NCBI GenBank assembly: GCA_033980235.1
Contig: CM067075.1
Location: forward strand, 35,102,385-35,166,384
Length of the DNA stretch: 64,000 nucleotides
Direction: 5' to 3'
DNA from: Diadema setosum
Lineage: Eukaryota; Echinodermata; Echinoidea; Diadematoida; Diadematidae
Shown in pieces: positions 46,978 through 59,345 of this stretch. Numbering within the stretch: position 1 is the first letter of the stretch; every line of letters begins with the position of its first letter. The notes below the pieces were generated by a model, which was not told where the DNA came from, made no database searches, and was given only the letters and a program-made list of their open reading frames with translations. The position numbers and the translations under genes are program-made.

Positions 46978-47203
46978 AAAGGGGTGTGCAGATCACGCTC
47001 TATATACCACAACGGATGTCGAGATCGAGGTGGGCGGGAAGTACAAAGTCTCCCTCTCTAAGGAACAGACAATCACCTTACTAGAGATGTTAAGGGTGAC
47101 AAAGGGGTGTGCAGATCCTACATGCTCTATATACCACAACGGATGTCGAGATCGAGGTGGGCGGGAAGTACAAAGACTTCCTCTCTAAGGAACAGACTAA
47201 CAC
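46978..47203. repeat. 123-bp tandem duplication
   Basis: AAGGGGTGTGCAGATC..., CTCTATATACCACAACGGAT, GTCGAGATCGAGGTGGGCGG and CTCTCTAAGGAACAGAC occur at 46978 and again 123 bases later, with a few indels. 123 is a multiple of three, but the frame shifts in copy 2; no known protein. Confidence 0.8.
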
Positions 47204-47560
47204 ACTTCATTATTTTTCATTCTCTTTGTCATGTCGTCTTCATAAGGAATTATTCGAAAAATGATTCATGATTTCCTCTGCCATCCACACAATGTCATAA
47301 TCTCCACTTAAATTCTGAAATTGTGATAAAGTCGCACTTCTCCTTCCCATGTGTATTATATGTATGTACGGGGCTGCACGCAAATCAAGCCACGCTTATG
47401 CTGTAGCCCCACTGTATTATTCATTGTTGTATGTTTGTTGTATACGTTTTGCTGTACATTGTGCAAAAGCAATGAAGAAAAAAATTCATATTCTGTGGAC
47501 AACTTATATTTATGTTTGTACATGAATGTGCATGTACAAAGATGATACAGAAACCAATAA

Positions 47561-49200
47561 ATCAAATCAAATCAAATCAAATCAAATTAATTTCAATTCA
47601 AATCGTTTATTTCCATTTCAAAACACAAAAAACAACATTGAACATCCAGTGTTACAAGATAAAACATACACACAATCACTCATAAAAAACCAACTACAAC
47701 AACAACATCAAAATTACGGTCACATATTGTTACAGATTACAACAGGCAAAGGGTAAAATGAAAAACGGTGTACACATAAAAAGCCAATAAGGCCTGTAGG
47801 TGCTCGTAAACCATTGTCAAAGTTATCTAAAATTGGAATCTAAATATTTTCAGAGATCATAAATTGGTTTATACAGAAGATACACAAAATAATTATAAAC
47901 ATACAACAAAACAAAAAATAACAAAAAACAGACATGAAAATATGGTTAATTACATAGTTTCGAGAAAAAGACAAAAGGTGTTTTTTATACTGTTTCTTAA
48001 GTAAATTATTATTTTGCTTATCATAATTATTTGGGTTTATTGCATTTAAAAAAAAAAACCTGTATGATGAAGAGTTTGCTTTAATTTCGTACTAGAACAT
48101 TGCTATTGATGAACTTTATTGCAGCTCTGTGTATTATAAGTGTGTATATTTGAGTTTAATGTGAACACATTTATGATGTAAGGAGAGAGTAGGGCCTATA
48201 TCTGTGTAAAAACGTTGCATTAAAAAGTTGTTTGAGGTTTGTTTATATCATACAACCTCAGTGTTTTCAATCGTTTAAATAACAGTTACTGAGAGGTGTG
48301 AGCTAATTCCGAGAGTTTGTCAAACATGATGAATTGCTTTCTTTTGGGATTAAAAGTGTTTCCCCATATAACATTGCAGTACAACAAATGAGGTAAAAAA
48401 AAATAAAAATTAAAGAGAAGTTAGGACGAAGCGTGCAATTCAAACTTTAAACAATTTAAAACACGAACGTGCAACTTTTCTACATACATTTCTATGTGGT
48501 CACGCCAGTCAATATTGTCATGTAAAATGATTCCAAAAAACTGAACTGATTTACATTGAATTATGGGCTCTCCATATATTTTTTTACGTCATTTGTTAAT
48601 TGCACATTTCCCTTTTTTCTTTTAAAATAACATATAATTAGTTTTATCTACATTTAGTGACAGTTTATTGCACTGAAACCAATTCACAATTTTAAACAAA
48701 TTGTTCTTTACAATATCATATAAAATATCTATCTATTACTATGTGAAGCAAGAATGATAGTGTTATCAGCATATAAAATGAAAGTAAAATCAAGGCAATA
48801 ATTAAAAATAGCATTGATAGAAAGCAAAAAAAGCAAACGACCTAAAACCGACCCCTGTGGAACCCCGCTGCAAATCGTTTTAAAAATCAGAAGAAGCAGA
48901 ATTAAAAACAGTATATTGCATTCTCCCAGAAAGATATGATTTAGACTCAAATCATTTCAAACAAATACCTCTTCTACCATAATACTATTTTTATTTTAAT
49001 AAAATAAAATGAAAAAGGGAATCAAAAGCTTCTAAAAGGGGCACAAATATTCCAATTACACTTTTGTTAACATATATTTTATTAATTATTCGATTTTGTA
49101 TTTCGTATTTCAACAATAGCCATTTCAGTTGAAAGAGATTTTGCGGAAACCATACTAGCTCAGATAGTAAACATTTTAGGAACATAAAGACTTATAAAAT
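47561..49200 (-). pseudogene. LINE remnant with reverse transcriptase and ATTTG tail
   Basis: On the minus strand: GVPQGSVLGRLLFLLSINAI and LYADNT (48729-48880), then WFQCNKLSLNVDKTNYML (about 48640-48690), FFGIILHDNIDWRDHIEM (about 48490-48550), YCNVIWGN (about 48360-48380) and FKRLKTLRLYDINKPQ (about 48235-48290). This order is typical of the RT and its C-terminal region in CR1/L2/Jockey-type LINEs. The catalytic FADD reads YADN and several stops intervene, so it is dead. The 3' end is an ATTTG run (47561-47586). Confidence 0.85.
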
Positions 49201-50052
49201 CTATCATACATTACTCTTTAAAGGATTTTTGAAAAACAAGGTCAAACTGAAATGGGTCGATAATTACTTATGAGGATGGACAGACAAAAGGCAGAGGAGG
49301 GTCGGTGATTATCCCGAGGACCAAGGGGGACAACCTTTGAAGGATAAGGATAAATAAGGAGGCAACATCAAACAAGATCAGGAACACCATAAAGAAGAAA
49401 AAGAATGAAATAGTAACAGCAAGGGGGGGGGGGGGGGCTGAGCAAGTAGTGAGCCCTAACCTGGTATACCAAGGAGAGGCAACAAAATGAACGTGAGAGT
49501 CAACCAACAAAATGCAAGTTATCAAACCAAACATCCCAAAGTATATATAGAATAATATGATAACAATAAAGATGATATTGATAATAGTAATGGTAATGAT
49601 AATGATTATGAAAAAACAAAGAAAACAAAAAAAGAGGGGGAAGCACAAAAACCAAAGTATACGCATAATGTAGATAAACATCTAAGATATGTATGCGCAT
49701 ACACCACTTGAGGTAATGTGATGTTAAAGTACGTGATATGAGGTTTCCAAGAACCAAAAAAAAAAAAGTTCCGCGCTGGGGTCCAATGAACCTGAACATA
49801 ATTATAAACTGATTTCTGCTGGCCTTCTAATCTATGGTTTTTGAACAATGCACCTCGGTGCCACACGAACGATTCCATTTATTAATGCTCACTTCTGAAT
49901 ACAGGGGCTGAACATTCACAACCTCGCCAACTGAATACGTAATTGCAACCCTTCGCTGAAATAGATGTTCGCGTTTGTTATGGAAAAATCGATTGGATAG
50001 CTCATTTCTGCAGCTGCTGTGGTGACTGAACTGCTCGACTTGTCCAACGACG
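49201..50052. other. Upstream of the second receptor exon
   Basis: G-run at 49424-49437 and an A-run at 49757. The last 40 bases (GTGGTGACTGAAC, CTTGTCCAACGaCGATGGAT) match the region just before the start codon at 31691, so the duplication reaches into the 5' leader. Confidence 0.5.
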
Positions 50053-50268
50053 ATGGATATTATTGGGATTCTTCTCCATTATTGCCTGCTTTTCTTCACA
50101 GCTTTGGCTGCTGTTATGAACTTCCTGACAATCTGCGCAATCCTTGTCAGTCCTCAACTACGCAAGAAGCAGAATGTTTTTGCTTTTAACTTGGCCTTAT
50201 CTGACTGCGTGGCAGCCATTCTTATATTTGTCCGGAATCTTGGGCCTCTGTTGGACGGTCACGCAGCC
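50053..50268 (+). CDS. First exon of a paralogous class A GPCR (TM1-TM2), partial
   Basis: 72 codons, the same length as exon 1 at 31691, with 53 of 72 residues identical by eye. TM1 keeps N23 and TM2 keeps LALSD with D51; the loop QLRKKQNVFA is unchanged. It ends GCAGCC|GTAAGT at the homologous point. No matching second exon lies in the remaining 13.7 kb. In the first copy the intron is 4.3 kb. Either the intron is much longer here or the copy is a fragment. The intact frame and donor favour a live gene or a recent loss. Confidence 0.8.
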
Positions 50269-52103
50269 GTAAGTGCTGATATTAACTCATTATGTATAAA
50301 CAGGAATATCATTCAGTCTTTCTCATGTCATAAAGGAGTTGGATATTCATTCCTTCATTTATCTATCTATCTACTTCAATAATCATATATTTCCATATTT
50401 TGATGCACATACACTTTACACAGGCAAGACGCAAGTAACTTCCAATTTTTCATAGGAATTTTCCCACCTTTAATTGCATCCACGCTATGATATGTACATG
50501 CACGAACCGTGTATTGAATAAGAAGGGAACTAGCATAAATCAGCTTATTGGCATGGATGAAATAGATTTTGACGCGTTTTTCTCTTTGATGATATATGTT
50601 TTTTTCTCGCCCAATTTCATGAGATTTGCATTCGATTTAACAATGCGATCATTCAGGTTCAAGTGAATATAAATGATCACCGAGATCAACATTCAAAAAA
50701 GTAACTATTATAGTTCATTCAATTTGATTCATCAGCATGCGATATCATGAGTTTATCATATAAACACGTAAGAAGGGCGTTCAAATTAAAAATGCAAGTG
50801 CAACGTATTCAAGTTCCCATCAGCATCGTCGTGAAGAAGGTCAAGAAATTCAAAATCACGATAAGGCAAACATTTACATGATATGGGCAGTGTTTTTCGT
50901 TGTTATTCATCTATATGAATACGTAAGCTTAATGTATCTTGAAATAGGACTTGCCTTATAATATCTAATATAGGGCCTGTGGAAGCTCGTATAACTCCTC
51001 TTTGAAACACATACATGTACATTAATTTATCACGACTTTAACGCTGCTGGAGAAGAGTATACATGAATGTCTCGAATATGGACAAAATTTGTGATCGAAG
51101 CTAGCTTTTGACAACTAGCAAGACTATATCACTGGCTAAAACATTGGGTGAAACAGATCTACAGCTGAGCTGATTGTGGCAACTTATGATGTGGATACGG
51201 AGAAGGTAGGAATGGAATCAAAATGAAGACAAAACTTTGAGATACAGCCATTCCCTTAATGTTACATCGATACTGTAAGAGGGTAATTTGAAGGTGGAAG
51301 ACAAGATTATACAGACAATACAATTAATAGACTAAACTGAATAAATGAAACTTTGAAATTAAAATGGAATTATATACAGTAATCCAATATAACACAGAGG
51401 AAAAAAAAAAAAAGAAATGACCCGTAGAAACGCATGGGAACATCTTATGTTGATTGAATTTGTAATTTCAAGGTGCGAAGTTGGATTCACATAAATGAAA
51501 TTGAAACTGGTATTTGGGACGAAATTGAACGTCTACCCAGCTGGCCCGAAGTTGAATGCCAACTCTGAGTCGTTGAATTAAATGAATTTCATCTCAAATT
51601 GAATAAAATAAAATCTAAAAATAATGACATGAAACAAAATTGAATGCTCGAAGAATTAAAATGAACCTTGAGAATAGAGCAGTGGCCAAAATCGCTTGAA
51701 TTTGAACGCCTTTTCATTACTTCGAATGCAAATCTGATAAGATTGGGTGGGAAAACCTACAAAAAACTATAAAAAAAGATCTGCATCTATGTCTTTGAAT
51801 TGATTTATACAGACCACCAGCTGCCAAGGCATGAAAAGTTTCCAGAGTCATCAAAAAATGTTAAGATGAGAATTATAAGAACCAGTACAATAAATTCAAC
51901 GGCGTAGGCTTCACTTTTGAAACGAAGTCTGCCCTCTTTTCGCAACAGAAAGAAACGTCAAAGAAGAATTGCTTTAATATCTTGAAGACATCATAGACGT
52001 ACATTTCTCTCACTCTCATTAATCTCCATCCAAAAATACTTAACGTACCATCTTAATCAACAAATGAAAAATTTCATACGTTCTCTCCCCCTTGTTATGC
52101 TTT
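50269..52103. other. Downstream of GPCR exon copy
   Basis: Putative intron. The part 51420-51720 is rich in spaced ATTGAA/TTGAAT words. No exon 2 recognised. Confidence 0.4.
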
Positions 52104-52443
52104 GAAGGGATCGTATAGTTTTGGTTGAGACCTAATAAATTAGGTTTGTAACATTTTTGGTGAGATAATGAGAAGCGTTTATAAAATGTGGAAGAGCATA
52201 TAATTCCAAGAGGAATTGAACGTTTATTTGATAGAAATTGGTTTTGAAATGGCCGAGACATCAAAAATAGAGCAATCCTAATAAAAGGTGGTACCCACCA
52301 TTTGTTACGATCACTTTGTTTAACTTTATTTTAGAATGTCTCAACCATTCCAAAACCGATTTTCTTAGTGTTTTTTATTTGTATCTTGCAAAAAGTTAAA
52401 AGACCAATCTTTATCTCCACCAATACTATACAAACCCTAAAGA
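52104..52443. mobile_element. Palindromic MITE, family C, copy 3
   Basis: Left GAAGGGATCGTATAGTTTTG, then GTTGAGACC and TAGGTTTGTAACATTTTTGG. The right end AATACTATACAAACCCTAAAG is roughly the inverse. TTAA has decayed on both sides. Confidence 0.65.
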
Positions 52444-52599
52444 TGACATTCAATGATGAGAAATAATAAGCAAGAGGTACCTGTTTTGTGAACGAAATTT
52501 GGAAGACATCGAAACTCTCAAATGAACAGTCAAAGTGAAGGCTAAGGACAATATATCGATCGTATGGCAAGCCTTTTTTTTTACATTTAAAGGTAATTT

Positions 52600-53110
52600 C
52601 TGATATCACGAATTCCATTTTGTGATATCAAAAAAAATCTAATTTTTGATATCAAGAATTCAATTTGTGATATCAAAAATTAAATCTATGATATCACAAA
52701 TTCCCCTAAGTGTAGCACATGAACTTAATTTGTGACATCAAGAAATCGAATTTGTGATATCACAAAATCCATTCTTGATATCACAAATTCAATTTGTGAT
52801 ATCAGAAATTCGAATTTGTGATATCAAAAATCAATTTGTGATATCACTGAATGAATTTGTGATATTAGAAATTCAAATTCTTGATATCAAAAACAGGTTT
52901 CACGTGAAAAACCAATGGTAATTCGTGATATCACTATAATGGATTTTTGATATCACAAATTCGAATTTGGGATATCACGACATAAATTTGTGATATCACT
53001 AATTTGAATTTGTGATATCAAGAATTCTTATTTGTGATATAAAAAATGCGAATTTCTGATATCACAAATTGAATTATTGATATCATAAATTCGAATGTGT
53101 GATATCAGTA
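52600..53110. repeat. Left outer array, GATATC units
   Basis: About 19 exact GATATC sites every 20-30 bases, usually AATTTGTGATATCAcAAATTC. Each unit is itself near-palindromic. Confidence 0.9.
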
Positions 53111-53350
53111 ATTTACAGGGAATTCGAGCGTTAGTTTTGCGCTGAAATTCAACTGTGAATACGAACGTTAGTTGAGCGCAGAAATACACAGGGAATTCGA
53201 GCGTTAGTTCAGTGCAGTAAATCCCTGTGAATTCGAGCGTTAGTTGAGGGCAGAAATACAAAGTGAATTCAAGCGTTAGTTTTGCGCTGGAATTCAACTG
53301 TGAATTGGAGCGTTTGCCTAGCGCAGAAATACCCAGGAAATTGGAACTTA
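53111..53350. repeat. Left inner array, GAATTCGAGCGTTAGTT units
   Basis: Six or seven units of about 38 bases, alternating TTTTGCGCTGAAATTCAACTG and TGAGCGCAGAAATACACAG spacers. Confidence 0.88.
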
Positions 53351-54429
53351 GTTTTGAGCTGATATTGAGATGGAATGTATACTACTGCTAACTTTTGTGA
53401 AACAATGTTCAAAATACAAATCAATATGAGAGATTTACACATCCATCATTCCAAAATGATCATCAAGGTATATATATTTGATGAATTATTGATACAAATC
53501 AATTGTTTTGCAACATATCATGAATTCAATGATATACTATGTTCACTTAGGGCCTACATTTAATTAATCGTTCTGGTCCTCAAATTGTCGTCTATTACTA
53601 CGTTATTGTTAATTATGATACATTTTTCGTGAGTATGTGTAGTCCCCCTTACAGTGTTACTATTCCACCAAATCTGTGACAATTTGTTGTTGTATGTGTA
53701 TGTGTTTCGTAAAAGCATACATGTACAACGCGTTTGTAATGCGGAGGACCGACCGAGGGCAATCACCCCTCTGGTCTGTGTATGTCAGCAACGGAGAATA
53801 AGATAGAGAGACTGTGACTCATGCAGGGTGCGGAGAGGGAGTCGCAAACCTGCCAAATGTTCACCACTGGTGTCGGCTGGTGGTCACATAACGCAACGTG
53901 TTTCTCCTAAAGACATTTTCTCACTCCTCAAAAATCACTCCTCCAGAACAATGGGTTGTATCCATTAAGACCAATAGTGTATAGTTGGGTTGAAGATATC
54001 AAGATCTTCTGAGGAGTTTGGTGCAGCAGTATGCATGGCAAACAAACAGTTAGAATTTGTAGTGAGAAGAAAGTAGTGGTACAAAGGACTTCAAATTTGT
54101 TAATCTACGTAATGACAAATTTCTGTTACCAACTTGGAGGAATTACAGGGGGAAGCCGGGAGAGAGTACAGGTGTATCTTTCACAGAGTTAAGAGAAACG
54201 CAAACAACAGTTGCAAGTCAACTAGTCTCTGCCAAATCAGTGGCGAGAAATGAGAGGGGAAAAAAAGGAGAATGATATATGTGACTTTGAAGTAATTGAC
54301 AACACATCAATAACTGAATTTATAAAATAAAACACGGGTTGCCAAAACTCTTCATTTAGTTTTTTTTTTTTCTTTAACTATCGTTATATAATTATCTAAA
54401 GATAACACTTGAAGTTCCATCGGGATTTC

Positions 54430-55045
54430 TGCTCTAAACTAACGCTCGAATTCAGTGTATTTCTGCGCTCAACTAACGCTCGAATTCACAGTTGAATTTC
54501 AGCACAAAACTAACGCTCGAATTCACAGTTGAATTTCAGCGCAAAACTAATGTTCAAATTCCCTTTGTATTTCTGCGCTAAACTAACGCTTGAATTCACA
54601 GTTGAATTTCAGCACAAAACTAACGCTCGAATTCACAGTTGAATTTCAGCGCAAAACTAATGTTCAAATTCCCTTTGTATTTCTGCGCTAAACTAACGCT
54701 TTAATTCAAAATCTAATTCTAGTGCAAAACCAACGCTCGAATTCCCTGTGTTTTTCTGCGCTCAACTAACGCTCAAATTCTCATTGGTTTTCTGCACTGA
54801 ACTAGCTCGAATTCCCTGTGTATTTCTGCGCTCAACTAACGATCGAAATCACAGTTGCTTTTCAGCACAAAACTAAAGCTCGAATTCCCCGAGTATTTCT
54901 GCGCTCAACTAACGCTCGAATTCACTGTTGAATTTTAGCACAAAACTAATGCTCGAATTCCCTGTGTATTTCTGCGTTCAACTAGCGCTCGAATTCACAG
55001 TGGTTTCCTGCGCAAAACTAATGCTCGAAATCAAATGATTTTTGC
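54430..55045. repeat. Right inner array, AACTAACGCTCGAATTC units
   Basis: About 16 units, inverted relative to the left inner array. A 117-base segment (about 54490-54606) is repeated immediately (54607-54723), a recent duplication. Confidence 0.88.
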
Positions 55046-55074
55046 GAAAGATAAGTGTTGAAATTTCATGTAAA

Positions 55075-55312
55075 TCAATGATATCACAAATTGGAATTAG
55101 TGAAATCACAAAATGTATTTCTTGATATCAAGAATGTGAATTCGTGATATCTCGAATTGAATTTGTGATATCACGAATTGAATTTCTGATATCACTAATT
55201 CGATTTCGTGATATCAAAAATTTGTTTTACGTGATAAACCAATGGGTATTTGTGATATCAAAAATTGAATTTGTGATATCACGAAATGGAATTCGCGATA
55301 TCAGAAAACCTT
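55075..55312. repeat. Right outer array, GATATC units
   Basis: Nine exact GATATC sites, the inverted counterpart of 52600-53110 but shorter. Both outer arrays contain a variant block with ACCAATGG and CACGT. Confidence 0.88.
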
Positions 55313-55345
55313 TTTACAAATCAATTTGGCTTGCCATACGATCGA

Positions 55346-56334
55346 CCCGTCTCAGAGAGTAAAGGCGAGTGTGTTACATATACGAGTATATTCCATCCTG
55401 CCTTCTTATTTATGTTGACAGCATAGCTGTCTTTATTACGCATAATATACGAGCATACTAGTGGCGCCATCACAAATTTATGGGTTAAAAAAGATATATT
55501 TTTTTATTCATCCCTAAAATGTTTCGTACATGAAGGCCAGTGAAGGAAAATATTGATAATTTAGCCAGAACAGCGTCTGATAGCTATATGTTCAATGTTC
55601 AACGGGGCGAGAACTGGAACGAGCAAGACTATAGAATACGAGGGGAAAACACAAGAATGCTTCATCTACCTACGGCGCATTACATTTCGGGCAAACGGGG
55701 CTGCCGTGGCCGCCGGGAATATGGTATAAACGCAGCATATGCTCCGTATATTTCTGGTATGGTCCGCGTTCCAACCCAATTGCCTGTTCGTGTAGACCCC
55801 CAGCTTGAATCGTATCCAAACACTGGCATTAAGAGGAAAATCGTGACCATGATGACACACCATTGATAACGATCTGTGTTATTCCATGACAAATACATGA
55901 AGCGATTGTTGCCGCACCAGTTCATCGTGGGAATACTCACTGAAAAGATCATGTAAAACTGCAGAACCGGTGGCTGAGAAAAAGCATTTGACTACATGCC
56001 TATTTCAACTATCTGGTCTAGCATTTCCATGACGATTGTATTTCATGTGTTAAATCATTGAAGTCCTATAAATGTAACAAATGAATCCATTAGATCCTCT
56101 CGTCTGTATATTTGTTTTTTCAGGCAAATTTTAACTAAGAAGTACGGATACTAAATGTTTTCTTTCTGAGCTTCCTTTAATTTTTTTGAATAAATTATTT
56201 TTAAGTACTTTAGAGAATAATAGTACAGAAATAATAAAAACCACCTATGTGAACACATTATCAATGAGTTCAAAACAATTGCTGGAATAACTTTTGAGCA
56301 TTTGAATATTAGTTCTCTTCTAAAAAAAAAAAAG

Positions 56335-56371
<37 letters not shown>

Positions 56372-57715
56372 TATATTAACACAATTCCATTACTTCTGAG
56401 TAAAGCCAGTTTTGTGATATTATAACTTTGTGTCAAACTCACCATGATGCATCTATATCCCAGAAGAAAATAATTATGTATTTACAATCATATTCATAAT
56501 TCGTAATGCAGGAATTGAAATTTGGGGATGAGTCTTAATCTGTGTAGTTTCTTATACACAATTCTTTCCATCACGTGGTTCTTGAAGAATATCAGAATCA
56601 AAGTTTAGAAATGGCGTGCATTCAGGTAAAGGTCTTTCATCTTAATGTCGTGGTATAGACCACCAGATTCGTGTATCAATACATTCCATGGTATTGAAAA
56701 TATATTCAAGAGTGTTAAAGCTTGCTTCTGTGATTATGTTCTGATAGATGTGAATTGTGATTAGTTGAGCAAAAACCCTTGAATTTTTCAACATGTTTGC
56801 AAAGAATAGCAGAAGATTATTGTTTAAATATTGTTTAAATTATTGTTTAAATTGCATAAACACGTAAGTTTTATTGTAGCGATTACCATGCCGTCTCTCT
56901 ACATGAATGATCTGAGGCGGGAAGAGGAAACAAACGTGCTAGGCTCAGTCGTCCCGCCGTTATTCCTCTTTTATCCTCCATTATTAGTGACAAATGCCGA
57001 GTACCGTTCTTGCCATGTTTTCTTATAAACCGTGCAAAAAGATACACGGATACCGTTCGATGTTCTTCAGTCTTTGAACATAATCATTTGATTTTTTTTT
57101 TTCGAGATACGCGTAGGCCGCCTACTTGATGTTAGCTCAAACCAGTCTGTAATGTGAAAAAAAAAATACTCATTAAAAATGTTTCATTTAGTGAAACAAA
57201 CTGGTGGCAGAACATGGAGAAATATGCTTTTGGAATGCATGTGCATCTTATCATAATCCTTTTCATATTAGTTTCCGACTTCCAGTTGTTTTGCTGGTTG
57301 GGAAACATTGATGTGTACACTACGTAAAAGATTACAGGAAAAATGATTAATGAAATCATCGTGATGTCCATTATTATTTCACACTGTATTTTACAAATGA
57401 ATAAGATTTCATTCTTTCAGAATGGTCCGTTATAATGAGGAAGAGGCGTAAAAAGAATCACGAATTCAACCATGTCGTGTACCTTTCAAGAACGCATGTC
57501 CAAATTGGGAAGAGATTTTGGGGATAAAAATACAAAACGCATTTTCAACCCCTGCTGGTGCAAACATCATGGAATACAGCCTAAATAATTAATGTAAGCA
57601 TCGCGATCCCGCTGGACGCACACAGCGTGAAATAAGTTAATAAATAATGCATGTTACTCTGCTTGCACCCATGTTCAGAAAAAAAAAAATAACAAACGTT
57701 TTTAATACAACGTGA

Positions 57716-57760
<45 letters not shown>

Positions 57761-58849
57761 AAGGGGGCGGGGGAGTATTTTGCACATGTTCATCGAAACT
57801 ACCAAACTTCTTCAAAGTACTTTTAAAGCCAGTCAGGTAATGTATTTTGATTTTGACGTAGCAAAAACAAACGTCAATGAATTTTTTTTCTCAGTGTGTA
57901 TTCATGAGCTGGTGTATACTGTGTATTGTAAATTATATAAGTATGTAGGCATATTTTGATTATGTGCAGTTTATTGCTATACTTTGTTCGCGAGGAGTGT
58001 GTTTATTAAAGGCTGTTGTGTGTGTGCGCGCGCACGCGTGATGTGTGTCTTAATAAGTGATACCAATATTGGAACTAATATAAAATTGCACGAAATGCAG
58101 CGTAGGTCTTCATTTTGGTTCCTGTACATGTGTCCGTGATAAAACTGTACACATGTGATTTCAAAGCTGAAGAATTATCATGGTGCTGTGGCAGTTTCAT
58201 GATCATGAAGTCACTTGTGCGTGTACATGTGTAAATATGATGACATGTATCAGGAGCACCAATTAAGTGCACATTGACATGCTGTCTTTTGAAAAGATCA
58301 AACAATGCTTTGCTATGCATGAGATGATAGCTCAGGGACAACTGATAATCGGCTCATGTGGAATAAAGCAGAAATTTTAAAAAACAGTTCGAGAGGTATA
58401 TCCTGTCCTCATGAGCTGATGGTGGGCAACGATATGTTTAATACATAGGCCTTGTTCAATCCGAATATGAAAAATAACTTCAAAGCCATCTGCAATACAT
58501 CCTCACATCTTCCAACATCCCACTCCCTTCGATCAACACATTCCATATTTACTCGTAGGGAGAGGAAGGGGGGGGGGGGGGTGAATGAGAGGGGGGGAAC
58601 AGCATTGCAAGAATTATTTATTTCTGCCATTACAACACACGGGAGCTGATTCCATGCGATTTTATTACCATGTTTGTTGATTTTTTCAGTTTCCCCCGTA
58701 TCATTACACTCAATGGTTTTTGTTTATGTAGTGCAAAATGGGGAAAACACTTAAAATTACCATGTCATGAACTGTAAGCCAAAATAATGGAATTGGAGAG
58801 ACTTCATGTACAAATTGGGTGTAAAATTCGGGCGACTGAAAAGCTTTGA
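55346..58849. other. Intergenic stretch with simple repeats
   Basis: AT run (56338-56375) and GT run (57717-57758). Around 55540-55950 both strands carry a frame of 90-108 codons with higher GC content. I do not recognise either product, and neither has clear splice sites, so no gene is called. Confidence 0.4.
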
Positions 58850-59335
58850 GCCTCCGTGAGATGGTAAGAGGCAGGAGTACGATATCGCCCTATTTTACAA
58901 CGCAGTCCCCCAGCGAGTGCACAAGCTTTCTCCAGATGTGGAGTGCATCGATGCCGCTTTAGAAGAAGTCCTTTGGTTGGACCTCAAGGTAGGAGTTGAT
59001 TGCAATAATGATTTCCTCGTCGGTGGTGTCCCGTTGTCCAGCCAAATCCTTTTTGAGATTTCGGAAGAGATGGAAGTGCGACGAGGCTAGTTCTGGTGAA
59101 TATCGTAGATGTGGAACAACTTGGCAGCCATTGCTACTACTGATAATCGCTATGCGCTGGAGCCTTGTCCTGGTAAAACAAGATCCATTTTGTGATCATT
59201 CATCGCCTCTTTTCTTGATTGTGTCCTTTTTCTTCGCGTAGGTTCATTTGGTCCGAGTAGTATTGTCCTTATAGTACCCGATACCATAATTTCTTCCGGA
59301 TGTAGTCTATCATGCTATGATGACCAAGAAATTTG
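58850..59335 (-). pseudogene. mariner-type transposase remnant (C-terminal part)
   Basis: On the minus strand one reads YYKDNTTRTK, then RYSPELASSHFHLFRNLKKD, LAGQRDTTDEEIIAINSYLE and GIDALHIWRKLVHSLGDCV. The YSPdLAPsDfHLFpnLK...EE block and the W.KCv...GDYV ending are the mariner signature. Frame breaks and stops show it is dead; the N-terminal HTH part is not seen. Confidence 0.85.
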
Positions 59336-59345
59336 GTTGGTAGGG

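Larger units (their letters stand above)
52556..55345. mobile_element. Composite foldback element (TU-like)
   Basis: Terminal inverted repeats TCGATCGTATGGCAAGCC (52556-52573 and 55328-55345). Going inward on each side come an outer array built on GATATC and an inner array built on GAATTCGAGCGTTAG, both inverted between the two arms. The centre (about 53350-54430) is non-repetitive, without a recognisable protein. Sea urchin TU foldback elements have the same plan: long inverted arms with an outer tandem-repeat domain and an inner domain. Kinship is inferred from architecture only. No clear target duplication was found. Confidence 0.82.

Noticed and set aside
55540..55952. Overlapping frames of 90-108 codons on both strands
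   Set aside because: GC content is higher than the surroundings, but no motif or splice pattern decides a strand; left as unresolved.
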